DNA of 64,000 bases from JBJXFK01 sp046155505 (GTDB lineage Bacteria; Planctomycetota; Phycisphaerae; UBA1845; Fen-1342). Below are positions 54,576-63,222 of the stretch, piece by piece. The notes under the pieces were generated by a model. That model saw only the letters and a program-made list of their open reading frames with translations. It did not search any database and was not told the DNA's origin. Location: assembly GCA_046155505.1 (NCBI GenBank), contig JBJXFK010000060.1, positions 1-64,000 of the forward strand, read 5' to 3'. Each line of letters opens with the position of its first letter. Position 1 is the stretch's first letter. The translations under genes and the position numbers were made by a program.

Positions 54576-54798
54576 GATGCCTCTGGGTTGGAGGAACGCG
54601 CGGGCCACCTGGCCGTTGCCTGTGTATCGTCAGTATGCGATACCCACGCGACTTGCCCGGAAGTCGTATGCGGCATAAGAAAGCGCTGATTCGCCGGAAC
54701 TGCGCCGGAGCGCGCTTTGCCTTGGGGTTTCTCGGACGTTGGCGAAATAGAAAAAATACGAAAAGCACGTTCCTGGCAGAGATCGCGCGGAGTGTCAA

Positions 54799-57105
54799 TT
54801 GCCCTTGGACCGGGAAAACAAGGCCGCCGACCAACTCTGGCTGATTCCCAGCGAAGGAGTCGCGCGGACTGAGTGCGTGGCCGAAGTGGCGCTGCAACTG
54901 CGCACGATGCGGCCGCACGCGTTCACCGTCCCGGAAAAACTGATCGCGCACGCGCAGGTCGGGAGCGTGGTGCGCGTGCTCCACGGGCGCAATCGCCGCG
55001 CGACGATCGGTTGGATCGTGCGCATTTCCGACCGGCCGTGGGACACGACGCGGCGACCGATCGACGAGGTGGTGACGGCGGATCGTCTGCTCGACGAGCG
55101 ACTGGCGCAGCTCGCGCTGTGGATCAGCGATTACTACGCCTGCCCGCCGGGGTATGTGTGCGAGGCGATGGTGCCGGCGGCAATGCGGATCGAAAAAACG
55201 CGGCGCGTCTTGTGGGTGCGCGCGACGGCGGAGTTGCCGGACAAGCCGTTGCGTGGGAGTGCGGCGGTGCTGCACGCTGTGCTGTCGAGCGGCGAAGCGC
55301 TGCGCAAACGGGAGTTGCTGGCACTTGATGGCGCGACGCCCGGCGGTTTGCGGACGTTGATCAAACGCGGACTGGCGGCGGTCGAGGAGCGACGCGAAGC
55401 CGTCGTAGACGAACCACCTGGACCGGAATCGGACGGCCTGTCGGCGGATTTTGCGCCTTCGCCGGAGGACCAGTATCAACTGACGAGCGGACAGGCGGCG
55501 GCGCTGGAAGCGATCCGCGGTGCGATCGCGCCGACCAGTGCGTTCGGCGTGCATGTGCTGTTCGGCGTGCCTGGCAGCGGCAAGACCGAGGTGTACGTTC
55601 GCGCGATTCGTACGGCGCTCGCAGCAGGACGGCAGGCGATCCTGCTGATCCCGGAAATCGCACTCGCCACGCAAATCGCGCAGCGACTCGCGCGGCGTTT
55701 TCCGCGGGCCGCGGTGCTGCACAGTCGCCTAAAGCCCAGCGAGCGGCTGCGACTGTTGAAGGCGATTGCGGCGGGCGAGATCGACGTGGTGGTCGGCACG
55801 CGCACGGCGGTGTTCGCACCGCTGCGACGTCTGGGACTGATCATTTGCGACGAAGAGCAGGAGAGCAGTTTCAAGAGCATCGCGTCGCCGTATTACCACG
55901 CACGCGATGCGGCGATCAAGCGGGCCCAAATCGAGGGCATTCCGGTAGTGCTCGGCAGCGCGACGCCATCGCTCGAAACCTGGCACAACGCGACGACCCT
56001 GCCGCACTATCGGCTGCTGCGGCTCGATGATCGCGTGCCGGGTGCGCGGTTCCCGGCGGCGCGGCGAATCGAGACGGGGCAACGCGAGCTCGGACAGACG
56101 ACAACGCTGCTATCGCCGCAGTTGATCGAGGCCATTCGCGATTCGCTCGCCGCCGGCGATCAGACGATTCTGCTGCACAATCGGCGCGGCTACGCCGTGC
56201 ATTTGCGATGTGAGCAATGTGCGCTGGTCGTGCGCTGCGAGCGCTGCGGCTCGGCGCTGATCGAGCATCGGGCTGACGCGGCGCTGAAGTGTCATCGCTG
56301 CGGGCGCAGCGAGCCGACGCGGACTACGTGTGGCGACGACTCGTGCGGCGGAACGCTGGAGCGGGTCGGGTCGGGCATTCAGAAGTTGGAAGAAGAGCTG
56401 AAATTCAACGTCCCGGCAGCGCGCGTGCTGAGGCTCGATTCGGACACGATGAAGCGGCGCGAGGACTACGCGGCGGCATTGCTGGCGTTCGAACGGCGCG
56501 AGGCGGACATTTTGCTGGGCACGCAGATGGTGGCCAAGGGATTGGATTTTCCAGGAGTGCGGCTGGTCGGTGTGCTCGATGCCGATTCGGCTTTGGCCCT
56601 GCCTGATTTTCGCGCCGCGGAGCGTGTGTTCCAACTCTTGATGCAGGTGGCGGGGCGGGCCGGGCGGCGCGAGGGCGAGTCGCTGGCGCTGATTCAGAGT
56701 GCGAGTGACCCGGAAGGGATCATCAGCGACGCGATGCGAATGGACTACGAGACGTTTGCCGCCAAGCAGCTTGTCACGCGGCGTGAGCAGGGCGATCCGC
56801 CGTTCGCGCGGCTGATTCGCGTTGTCGTCAGCGATGAAAAGCCAAGCGTCGCGCGCGACGCGGCGGCGGGCGTCGCCGATACGCTGCGGCGAATCGCGGG
56901 GCGAATTCACGCCGGGATTCGCGTGTCAAACGGCGAGCCGTGTGTGATCAAACGGCTGCGCGGACTCGCGCGGATGCAGGTGCTTGTGCATACGCCGCGC
57001 GACGCGAGCGGGACGAAGTTGCTGCGCGAGGCCGATGCGCAGCGGGCGTTTTTTGTGAAAGCCGAGCGGATCGCGGTGGATGTCGATCCGGTGGATATGC
57101 TGTGA
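54799..57105 (+). CDS. priA: primosomal helicase PriA
   Basis: 768 residues. PriA reloads the replisome at stalled forks. An N-terminal DNA-binding domain (1-200) precedes the helicase: Walker A GVPGSGKTE, motif II reads DEEQ (usual DEEH), GSATPSLET, the zinc-binding cysteines (CEQC...CERCG, then CHRCG and C...C) and the motif VI region QVAGRAGR. Starts at TTG 54799 with GGAG 7 bases upstream; no ATG is better. A short membrane-protein gene follows 36 bases later. The His-to-Gln change in motif II is unusual but sits in an otherwise intact enzyme. Confidence 0.93.
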   Translation: MPLDRENKAADQLWLIPSEGVARTECVAEVALQLRTMRPHAFTVPEKLIAHAQVGSVVRVLHGRNRRATIGWIVRISDRPWDTTRRPIDEVVTADRLLDERLAQLALWISDYYACPPGYVCEAMVPAAMRIEKTRRVLWVRATAELPDKPLRGSAAVLHAVLSSGEALRKRELLALDGATPGGLRTLIKRGLAAVEERREAVVDEPPGPESDGLSADFAPSPEDQYQLTSGQAAALEAIRGAIAPTSAFGVHVLFGVPGSGKTEVYVRAIRTALAAGRQAILLIPEIALATQIAQRLARRFPRAAVLHSRLKPSERLRLLKAIAAGEIDVVVGTRTAVFAPLRRLGLIICDEEQESSFKSIASPYYHARDAAIKRAQIEGIPVVLGSATPSLETWHNATTLPHYRLLRLDDRVPGARFPAARRIETGQRELGQTTTLLSPQLIEAIRDSLAAGDQTILLHNRRGYAVHLRCEQCALVVRCERCGSALIEHRADAALKCHRCGRSEPTRTTCGDDSCGGTLERVGSGIQKLEEELKFNVPAARVLRLDSDTMKRREDYAAALLAFERREADILLGTQMVAKGLDFPGVRLVGVLDADSALALPDFRAAERVFQLLMQVAGRAGRREGESLALIQSASDPEGIISDAMRMDYETFAAKQLVTRREQGDPPFARLIRVVVSDEKPSVARDAAAGVADTLRRIAGRIHAGIRVSNGEPCVIKRLRGLARMQVLVHTPRDASGTKLLREADAQRAFFVKAERIAVDVDPVDML

Positions 57106-57141
57106 TTTGGCTATCGCAACTCGTGATCTGGTGGACCACGC

Positions 57142-57624
57142 GTGATGCTCGCATTGCTGGTGCTCCTGACGATCTTGTGGATCGCGCACCTCCGTTGGCT
57201 GTATTTGGAGTGGCGCGAGTACTCGTGGTACCGGTCGAACGGGGTCTGGATGATTCCGCTTATCGCGGGATCCGCGGTCGGCATCACGGTCGCGATTCTC
57301 GCGTTCCGTGAGGTTTGTAGCTTGGTTCGGCCACCGGCACTCGGGGCATTACACGCACCAGAGGCTCCGCTCATATTGGGTTGTGCATACTGGGCCATTG
57401 TGACATGCATTAGTTACGTCTGGGTCCAAGTGAAACTGGCGCGCATTCCTGACGAGCGACGCTGTCCGAAGTGCGGCTATTGCCTCGATGGAGCGTCCGA
57501 TATCGGCGGATTCCTGCGCTGTTCGGAGTGCGGCAAGTCGACGAGTGTCGCGAAGATCGAGAAGCTACGCAGCCATCGGCTGCTCATGTCCAAATTGGCT
57601 CGGTTGTTCTGGAAGTTCGACTAG
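57142..57624 (+). CDS. membrane protein with zinc ribbon
   Basis: 160 residues (or 159 from the adjacent ATG at 57145). Three membrane segments (~2-20, ~37-55, ~78-96) and a cytoplasmic zinc ribbon CPKCGYCLDG...LRCSECGKS (C-x2-C, C-x2-C). Similar in design to the protein at 30033-30950; such ribbons are common in planctomycete membrane proteins of unknown role. Follows priA closely, and may be co-transcribed. Confidence 0.72.
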   Translation: MMLALLVLLTILWIAHLRWLYLEWREYSWYRSNGVWMIPLIAGSAVGITVAILAFREVCSLVRPPALGALHAPEAPLILGCAYWAIVTCISYVWVQVKLARIPDERRCPKCGYCLDGASDIGGFLRCSECGKSTSVAKIEKLRSHRLLMSKLARLFWKFD

Positions 57625-57641
57625 ATCGAGTCGCGTTCTAC

Positions 57642-59174
57642 TCAGACCTCTTCGTCATTCGGCCGGCGTATGCGGTACTTTCGAAGGCGATAGCGCAGAT
57701 TGTCGCGGCTGATTCCCAGATTCGCGGCGGCCTTCGTCTGGTTCCAATCGACCTCTTCGAGGGCTTTCACGATCATCGCCTTCTCGTAGCCCTCGAGGGC
57801 CGAGCCGGTTTCTCCATCCGCTTCAACCGGTCGATCGCCGACGATTTCGCGCGGCAGAAAATCAGGCGTGACGCGGCCCGTGTCGCACAGCAGCACCGCT
57901 CGCTCGATGACATTTCGCATCTCGCGAATGTTGCCGGGCCAGCGATACGCGCAAAGCTGCTGCATCGCGTCGCCCGCAAGGTCGGGCTTGGGCCAGCCCA
58001 GCTCGCGCGAATGCCGATCGATGAAATACTCGACCAGCACTGGAATGTCCTCGCGCCGATCGCGCAGCGGCGGCAGATGAATCGGGAAGACGTTCAGGCG
58101 ATAGTAGAGATCCTCGCGAAAGTCGCCGTCGGCCATCGCCTGCTTCAGGTCGCGATTGGTGGCGGCGATGATTCGCACGTCGCACGAAATCGTCTTGGTG
58201 CCGCCGACGCGAACGAATTCGCGTTCCTGCAACACGCGCAGCAGCTTGATCTGCGTCGACGGGCTGATATCGCCGATTTCGTCAAGAAAAAGCGTTCCGG
58301 CGTCGGCCAGTTCAAAGCGCCCCAGCTTGCGATTCGTCGCGCCGGTGAATGCGCCGGCCTCGTGGCCAAACAGTTCGCTCTCGAGCAGCGTTTCGGGCAA
58401 CGCGGCGCAGTTGATGGCGATGAACGATTTCACGCGCCGCGGACTGCTCGAGTGAATGCGCCGCGCGGTAAGCTCCTTGCCGGTGCCGGTCTCGCCCAGC
58501 AGCAGCACGGTCGCGTTGGTTCCTGCGACGCGGTCGCACAGCGCCAGCACGGCGCGCAGCGATTCGCTCGCACCGATGATCGGATCGTCCTGCGGCGCGA
58601 CACCTTCGCGCAGGCTCTGATTTTCCTTCTTCAGATCCTCGTGCATCAGCGCGTTTGCCGCGCCGTTGGCGGCGATGTTGGCGAAGACTTGCAAGATGTC
58701 GACGTCGCGATCACTGAACGGTCGATCGTGTCGCTTGTTGAGCACCTCGACCACGCCCAGCACCTGCCCGCGACAGCGCAACGGCGCGACGATCATGCCG
58801 CGAGTAATGAAAGTGCTCTTATCGTCAAAGCCGCTGAAAAAATCCGGGTGGGTCTGCACATCGGGCACCATTTCCGCCTGCCCGCTGTGCAGCACGCGAC
58901 CGGCGATGCCGAGGTTGTCGTCGAATTCCTCGCCGAGAAGGGCGTTGCCGAACACGCCGACGGCGGCGCGGAAGATCAGTTTCTTGCGCGCCTTGTCGTG
59001 AACGATGACCGAACTGGCTTCGGCGTCGATCACGTCGGCGCTGCACTGCGCGACGGCCTGCAGCACGGCGGCCGGGTCGAGCGTCCCGTTGACGATCGTC
59101 GACGCTTCGAGGAGCGCGCGGAGTGCGCGTTCGTCGATGGCGGAATTGGAGATCGCCGAAGTTGGCTCAGCCAT
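57642..59174 (-). CDS. sigma-54-dependent activator with GAF domain
   Basis: 510 residues. An N-terminal GAF domain (~20-180: ASSVIVHDKARKKLIFRAAVG, APLRCRGQVLGVVEVLN) precedes an intact sigma-54 AAA domain (Walker A GETGTGKE, the GAFTGA loop in HEAGAFTGATNRK, Walker B FLDEIGD) and a Fis-type HTH (KAAANLGISRDNLRYRLRK). Here GAFTGA is intact, in contrast to the protein at 16636. The GAF domain may sense a small ligand or redox state. ATG 59174 chosen; a TTG at 59219 is less likely. Target promoters are not visible. Confidence 0.93.
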   Translation of the reverse strand: MAEPTSAISNSAIDERALRALLEASTIVNGTLDPAAVLQAVAQCSADVIDAEASSVIVHDKARKKLIFRAAVGVFGNALLGEEFDDNLGIAGRVLHSGQAEMVPDVQTHPDFFSGFDDKSTFITRGMIVAPLRCRGQVLGVVEVLNKRHDRPFSDRDVDILQVFANIAANGAANALMHEDLKKENQSLREGVAPQDDPIIGASESLRAVLALCDRVAGTNATVLLLGETGTGKELTARRIHSSSPRRVKSFIAINCAALPETLLESELFGHEAGAFTGATNRKLGRFELADAGTLFLDEIGDISPSTQIKLLRVLQEREFVRVGGTKTISCDVRIIAATNRDLKQAMADGDFREDLYYRLNVFPIHLPPLRDRREDIPVLVEYFIDRHSRELGWPKPDLAGDAMQQLCAYRWPGNIREMRNVIERAVLLCDTGRVTPDFLPREIVGDRPVEADGETGSALEGYEKAMIVKALEEVDWNQTKAAANLGISRDNLRYRLRKYRIRRPNDEEV

Positions 59175-59503
59175 GCCGACTACCTTGCCGTCAAGCTGCC
59201 GCGAGCGGTGGACGTGCAATGCCCTAAGTGAACGCCGAGATACGTGGGCATTATGTTCATTTTTTCGGTTGGCACAAGCGCGGGTGAGCTGCGATCGCAG
59301 CGCGACGGCGTCGGGCGTGTTTTGATTTTTGCAGTGAATGGCGGCAGAATTGGAGCCTGCGACCCGTTGAAGCAGTAGCGATCGGCCCTCCGTGGCCTAC
59401 GGCGGGATTGACACACACGCGCGAACACGGCGTCGGGCACAGAGGCCCGATCGCTACGGTATCGTTCGCAACGGATTGCGAACGGCGACTCGGGAGGAAC
59501 CCC
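59175..59503. other. 329-base divergent gap with inverted repeat pair
   Basis: Separates the sigma-54 activator (minus) from the CheY-like gene (plus). At 59375-59397 and 59434-59460 lie inverted copies of a GATCGG...CCC unit: GTAGCGATCGGCCCTCC and GGGCACAGAGGCCCGATCG, able to pair. No gene or clear promoter was found. Confidence 0.6.
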
Positions 59504-59899
59504 ATGACCGGCGACAGCGCGACGCAGACGGCGACCAAGACGGTGCTCATCGCCGACGACAATCGTCAGATTCTCGAATTGCTCGAAGCGTATCTCGACA
59601 CGCTGGGGGTGTCGGTGATCACCGCGGCCGACGGCAAGGCCGCGCTGGATGCGATTCAGTCGCGCCGCCCCGACCTGGTGCTGCTCGACGTGATGATGCC
59701 GAAGCTGAGCGGGTTTGAGGTGTGCCGGGCGATGAAGGGCGACGATGCGCTCAGCGCGATCCCCGTGATCATGGTGACCGCGCTGAACGAAGTGGGCGAC
59801 GTCGATCGGGCCAAGGAATTCGGTGCCGACGAGTTTCTGAGCAAGCCGGTGAACAAGCACGATTTGCTCGATCGGGTGCGAAAGCATCTCGCGCTGTGA
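59504..59899 (+). CDS. single-domain CheY-like response regulator
   Basis: 131 residues, a stand-alone receiver: acidic pair DD18-19, phosphoacceptor Asp62 in LLDVMMPKLSG, Thr in VTAL and Lys in LSKPV. Such regulators relay signals to a partner without an output domain. ATG 59504 has GGGAGGA upstream; the frame opens earlier but adds only non-conserved sequence. The kinase and target are not nearby. A strong terminator-like hairpin follows the stop. Confidence 0.92.
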   Translation: MTGDSATQTATKTVLIADDNRQILELLEAYLDTLGVSVITAADGKAALDAIQSRRPDLVLLDVMMPKLSGFEVCRAMKGDDALSAIPVIMVTALNEVGDVDRAKEFGADEFLSKPVNKHDLLDRVRKHLAL

Positions 59900-59966
59900 G
59901 AACCTATCGCACAATCGCGGGTGGAACGGGTTTGAAACCCGTTTTTCGCGATTGTGAGATAGGTTC
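59900..59966. terminator. nested terminator hairpin between convergent genes
   Basis: An outer stem of ~20 bp (GAACCTATCGCACAATCGCG with CGCGATTGTGAGATAGGTTC, one mismatch) encloses a second hairpin AACGGG-TTTGAAA-CCCGTT followed by a short T-run. It begins at the last base after the CheY-like stop and ends 33 bases before the flavodoxin-like stop, serving both convergent genes. Confidence 0.65.
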
Positions 59967-59998
59967 ATGACCGAGCGCCGGCCGCGAGTCGATTCAGG

Positions 59999-60592
59999 CT
60001 ACTTCGCCCCGAGCCAGCGCTGCGTCGCTTCGGCCACGCGCTTCCCGAACACTTCGTGCGTCAGACGATCGGCCTGCGGCGGCGTGACATCCGGACCGGC
60101 GTTGTCCGACTGGGCCATCGCGCCGAGCCACGCACCGAGGCGGTTGAGATTGCGGTCGTCGCCGGCGGTCATCGCTGACGGCACCACGCCCTGCGTGACC
60201 CAGATCATGCTGTGCTGACCGGCGAAGACGGCCATCGTCGTGAGCGATTGCAGCTTGTCGCCGGAGAGGCCGCCCGAGTTGGTGAAGCCGGCGGCGATCT
60301 TGTCGCGCCAGCCCTGCGAGAACCAGATGCCGCTGCTGTTTTCCATGAATTCTTTGAATTTCGCGCTGACGCTGCCCATGTACGTCGGCGAACCAAAGAT
60401 GATGCCGTCGGCGGCGTTCACGTCGGCCCAGCGACCGCCGAGCTTGCGATCTTTGTCCGGCGGCGGGAGTTCATCGACCGAGATGACTTTGGCTGTGACG
60501 CCCGCGACCGACGCCGCACCTTTGGCGACATGCTCGGCGAGGGCCTTGGTGTGTCCGAATCCGCTGTGATACACGACGGCGAGGGTCGCCAT
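59999..60592 (-). CDS. flavodoxin/WrbA-like NAD(P)H:quinone oxidoreductase-type protein
   Basis: 197 residues with the FMN-binding flavodoxin fold: N-terminal phosphate loop YHSGFGHTKALAEHV, PTYMGSVSAKFKEFME and GLSGDKLQSLTTMAVFAGQHSMIWV, as in WrbA and related quinone reductases. Expected to bind FMN and reduce quinones or other acceptors in the cytoplasm. ATG 60592 was chosen since it gives MATLAVVYHS; the frame runs on to 61117. Convergent with the CheY-like gene across the terminator. Confidence 0.88.
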   Translation of the reverse strand: MATLAVVYHSGFGHTKALAEHVAKGAASVAGVTAKVISVDELPPPDKDRKLGGRWADVNAADGIIFGSPTYMGSVSAKFKEFMENSSGIWFSQGWRDKIAAGFTNSGGLSGDKLQSLTTMAVFAGQHSMIWVTQGVVPSAMTAGDDRNLNRLGAWLGAMAQSDNAGPDVTPPQADRLTHEVFGKRVAEATQRWLGAK

Positions 60593-60808
60593 GATGGTGT
60601 GCCTTTCGAAGTTGTGATGCGTGATGCATGTTCCGTTACTGCGTTTGAGCGCTCGTCGCTCGCGGCAGCAGTGCGGGGAGTATATTTGCGATTCGCCGCG
60701 GCGAAGTTTGGAGCGAAGAATTGCGTGTGGGAACTTTGCGGTGCCGCGTCGTTTCGATCGTTCGCGTCTCAAAGATTGCGCTACGGCGAATCGTCGGAGG
60801 TGGTGAGA

Positions 60809-61438
60809 ATGGGCATAACCAAAGCCGGTGTTATCGCGATGGTGCTCGGGGCGTGCGCGTGGTGGCTGCTCGCGCAGCAAGGGGTGACTTTGCCGCCGCG
60901 CGCGACGACGGATGGGCCGACAGCGTCGCAACCCGCGTCGCATGCAGCGACGCGCCCGGCGACGGCGGCTACCGGTGCGGTGTACACGCGCAATTACATC
61001 GTGCAATCGCAGGTGTTCTGGCCCGACGGCCGCTCGGTCGGTGCGATGGTAAAGCTGGTTCGCCGCACGATCGATCCGGCGACTTTGACGGTTCTCGAAG
61101 AGCGGGTTGTTCTGCATCCGTTCGAGCCGCGCAAGTCTGAACGCGTGACGTATCAGATTCGCGGAGAGATAGTGAGCTTCGAGGCGGCGGATCGCTCGTA
61201 TCGCGGCGAGGGGCTGATGCAGGGGCAGGCGGGCGAGTGGACGGGGATGACGTTTCGCTCGACGGCGACGGCCGGGGATAGCTACACCAAGGGAATCGAG
61301 CGCTGGCGCGATGACGGACTGACGGCGGATCTGGAGTATTTCACGGCGAACGGCCAGATGCGCAGCCGCATGGTCGAGACGGGCATGTTGCTGAGTGATG
61401 ATGCGTACAACTTACTGGCGAAGCAGTTGCGGGAGTGA
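60809..61438 (+). CDS. membrane-anchored protein of unknown function
   Basis: 209 residues. One N-terminal membrane segment (GVIAMVLGACAWWLLA) and a low-complexity Ala/Thr/Ser linker (~30-55) precede a soluble beta-rich domain (TYQIRGEIVSFEAADRSYRG, GEWTGMTFRSTATAGDSYTKG, LEYFTANGQMRSRM) that resembles lipocalin-like or DUF1579-like barrels in outline only. GGAGG precedes the ATG at 60809. A heptamer repeat array begins 8 bases after its stop. Confidence 0.7.
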   Translation: MGITKAGVIAMVLGACAWWLLAQQGVTLPPRATTDGPTASQPASHAATRPATAATGAVYTRNYIVQSQVFWPDGRSVGAMVKLVRRTIDPATLTVLEERVVLHPFEPRKSERVTYQIRGEIVSFEAADRSYRGEGLMQGQAGEWTGMTFRSTATAGDSYTKGIERWRDDGLTADLEYFTANGQMRSRMVETGMLLSDDAYNLLAKQLRE

Positions 61439-61445
61439 GCGAATA

Positions 61446-61521
61446 ATGCCTAGTGTCTAGTGTCTAGCTAATAGTTGCCCACCGTTTCAGCTAAGCACTA
61501 GACACTAGGTACTAGGCACTC
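61446..61521. repeat. inverted heptamer arrays (AGTGTCT / AGACACT)
   Basis: TGCCTAGTGTCTAGTGTCTA on the left and TAGACACTAGGTACTAGGCA on the right, 30 bases apart, form a near-perfect inverted repeat. It lies just after the stop of the gene at 60809-61438. Confidence 0.8.
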
Positions 61522-61642
61522 ATTCCCCACGTGCGATTCCACTTTTCGATGCAATTTGGAATGGCAGTTCGGCGAATAACGCTGCGGGTCTGATGCGCCA
61601 GGCCGCGTCGAAGGGGGCGCGGCCGAACAAGGAGTGCCAGGA

Positions 61643-61771
61643 ATGATGGAGATTTGGCAGAGCGTGACCGGGTTGTCGCTGATGAGCTGGCTGTTTTTCG
61701 GCGGAGCGCTGAGCCTTGGCGTCGTCCTGGGCCGGCTGACAAGCCGGTGCGGTCACGAATCGGGGCGATAG
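61643..61771 (+). CDS. 42-residue membrane protein
   Basis: From ATG 61643 (AAGGAG 10 bases upstream): a single membrane segment (LMSWLFFGGALSLGVVLG) followed by a short basic tail with RLTSRC, ending at TAG 61771. Too short to identify, but the ribosome-binding site and the single-pass topology support a real micro-gene. Confidence 0.5.
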   Translation: MMEIWQSVTGLSLMSWLFFGGALSLGVVLGRLTSRCGHESGR

Positions 61772-61806
61772 GTCGGACGTTTGGCGCGCCTCGCAATCAA
61801 TGACAT

Positions 61807-61830
61807 GCCTGCGCGGTGCTCCGCGCAGGC
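61807..61830. terminator. GC hairpin between convergent genes
   Basis: GCCTGCGCGG-TGCT-CCGCGCAGGC: a perfect 10-bp stem with 4-base loop, between the 42-residue gene and mqnE. There is no T-tract, so termination is a guess. Confidence 0.4.
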
Positions 61831-61947
61831 GTGCGTTCGCGCCGTGCGTGAGCGGATCGAGCAGCGCCGAAAGACTCGACGTTCGCGACGCATGCCGACA
61901 CGAACGGCCGTCGGTATTGCACCCGAGACCGAGGGCCGAAATAGAGT

Positions 61948-63222
61948 TCACGCAAATTGTTGCTGCACTTTGCCGTCGGCGTCGCGGAAGACCGGGCGAT
62001 AAAGCGTGTCGCGCTCCACCGGAATATGCCCCGTCTCGCGGATCAGTGCGCGGATGTGGTCGACGGTCAACTCCTGATGCTGCGTGCCGCGGCCTTCGCG
62101 TTTGGTGATGTCGTACCAGACGACGGTGCCGTCGAAGTCATCGACCCCCCAACTCAGCGCGAGCTGCGAGAGCTTGGGTGTCTGCATGATCCAGAACGCC
62201 TTGATGTGCGGGAAGTTGTCGAGCATCAGGCGGCTGATCGCGAGCGTGCGCAGGTCGTCCAACCCCGTCGGCCCCGGCAGGTGCTCGAGGGCCGAGCCGT
62301 CGGGGATGAACGAGAGGGGAATGCAAGTCTGAAATGCAGAAAGATGAATGCTGAATGCAGAACGGCTGCCCATCGCAGTCGCGCTGTGCGGCGCGGGTGC
62401 GGCGTCGTTCTGCATTCTGCATTCTTCATTCTTCATTCGCGCCAGCGACTCGTCTTGATGCTCGCGCAATTTGATCATGTGCGTGAGCCGCTCTTCGACG
62501 CCCTCGATGTGGCCATAGAGCATCGTGGCGTTGCTGGGGATGCCGAGTGCGTGGGCGGCGCGGTGCACGTCAAACCAGTGTTTTTCGCCGACCTTGGCTT
62601 TGAACGCCTCGTTATGTACGCGGTCGTCGAAGATTTCGGCCCCGCCGCCGGGCAGGCTGTCGAGGCCGGCTTCTTTGAGGGCGACGAGCACTTCTTCGAT
62701 GCTGAGCCGCGGCTTGCTGATGCGTGTGAAGTGCACGATCTCGATCGCGGTGAAGGCCTTGATGTGCAGACTCGGGCATCGCGTTTTGATCGCCCGGCAC
62801 ATGTCGGTGTAGAAGCTGAACGGCAGCTTCGGATGCAGGCCGCCGACGATGTGAATCTCGGTCGCGCCGCCTTTCTCGGCGTCGGCAGCGATGTCGACAA
62901 TTTCGTCGAGCGAGTATTCGTAGCCCTCGCCGTTCGAGAGCGGCGTGACGCCGGTGCGGCCGTCCATCGAGCGATAGAACGAGCAGAACTTGCAGCGCAG
63001 GACGCAGAAGTTGGTGTAGTTGAGGTGGCGGTTGATGTTGTAGTACGCGACGTTGCCATGCATCCGCTGACGCACGACGTTGGCCAGCTCGCCGACGGTG
63101 AAGATGTCGCGCGTGCGATAGAGCGCGACGCCGTCGTCGAGCGAGAGCCGCTCGCCGGCGAGAACTTTCTCGCGCACGGGTTCGAGGGCGGCGTCCAGCG
63201 TAGCGGGAATATCCAGGACCAT
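61948..63222 (-). CDS. mqnE: aminodeoxyfutalosine synthase MqnE with an in-frame repeat insertion
   Basis: 424 residues. MqnE is the radical SAM enzyme that makes aminodeoxyfutalosine from 3-(1-carboxyvinyl-oxy)benzoate and SAM in the futalosine menaquinone pathway. Features: CVLRCKFC with Cys73, 77 and 80 (CX3CX2C) and conserved FYRSMDGRTG, AFTAIEIVHFTRIS and HLPGPTGLDDLRTLA. Residues ~262-297 (about 108 bases, 62332-62439) are an insertion made of inverted heptamer arrays, absent from family members, between LREHQDESLA and TCIPLSFIPDGS. The frame is kept. Start at ATG 63222. MqnC and other pathway genes are not in the window. Confidence 0.92.
   Translation of the reverse strand: MVLDIPATLDAALEPVREKVLAGERLSLDDGVALYRTRDIFTVGELANVVRQRMHGNVAYYNINRHLNYTNFCVLRCKFCSFYRSMDGRTGVTPLSNGEGYEYSLDEIVDIAADAEKGGATEIHIVGGLHPKLPFSFYTDMCRAIKTRCPSLHIKAFTAIEIVHFTRISKPRLSIEEVLVALKEAGLDSLPGGGAEIFDDRVHNEAFKAKVGEKHWFDVHRAAHALGIPSNATMLYGHIEGVEERLTHMIKLREHQDESLARMKNEECRMQNDAAPAPHSATAMGSRSAFSIHLSAFQTCIPLSFIPDGSALEHLPGPTGLDDLRTLAISRLMLDNFPHIKAFWIMQTPKLSQLALSWGVDDFDGTVVWYDITKREGRGTQHQELTVDHIRALIRETGHIPVERDTLYRPVFRDADGKVQQQFA
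62332..62439 (-). repeat. palindromic heptamer element inserted in mqnE
   Basis: Arms GAATGAAGAATGCAGAATGC (minus-strand order, 62420-62439) and its near inverse GTTCTGCATTCAGCATTCAT (about 62344-62363). Length 108 bases, a multiple of three, so mqnE remains open. The unit (GAATGCA) resembles the heptamer arrays elsewhere. Confidence 0.85.
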
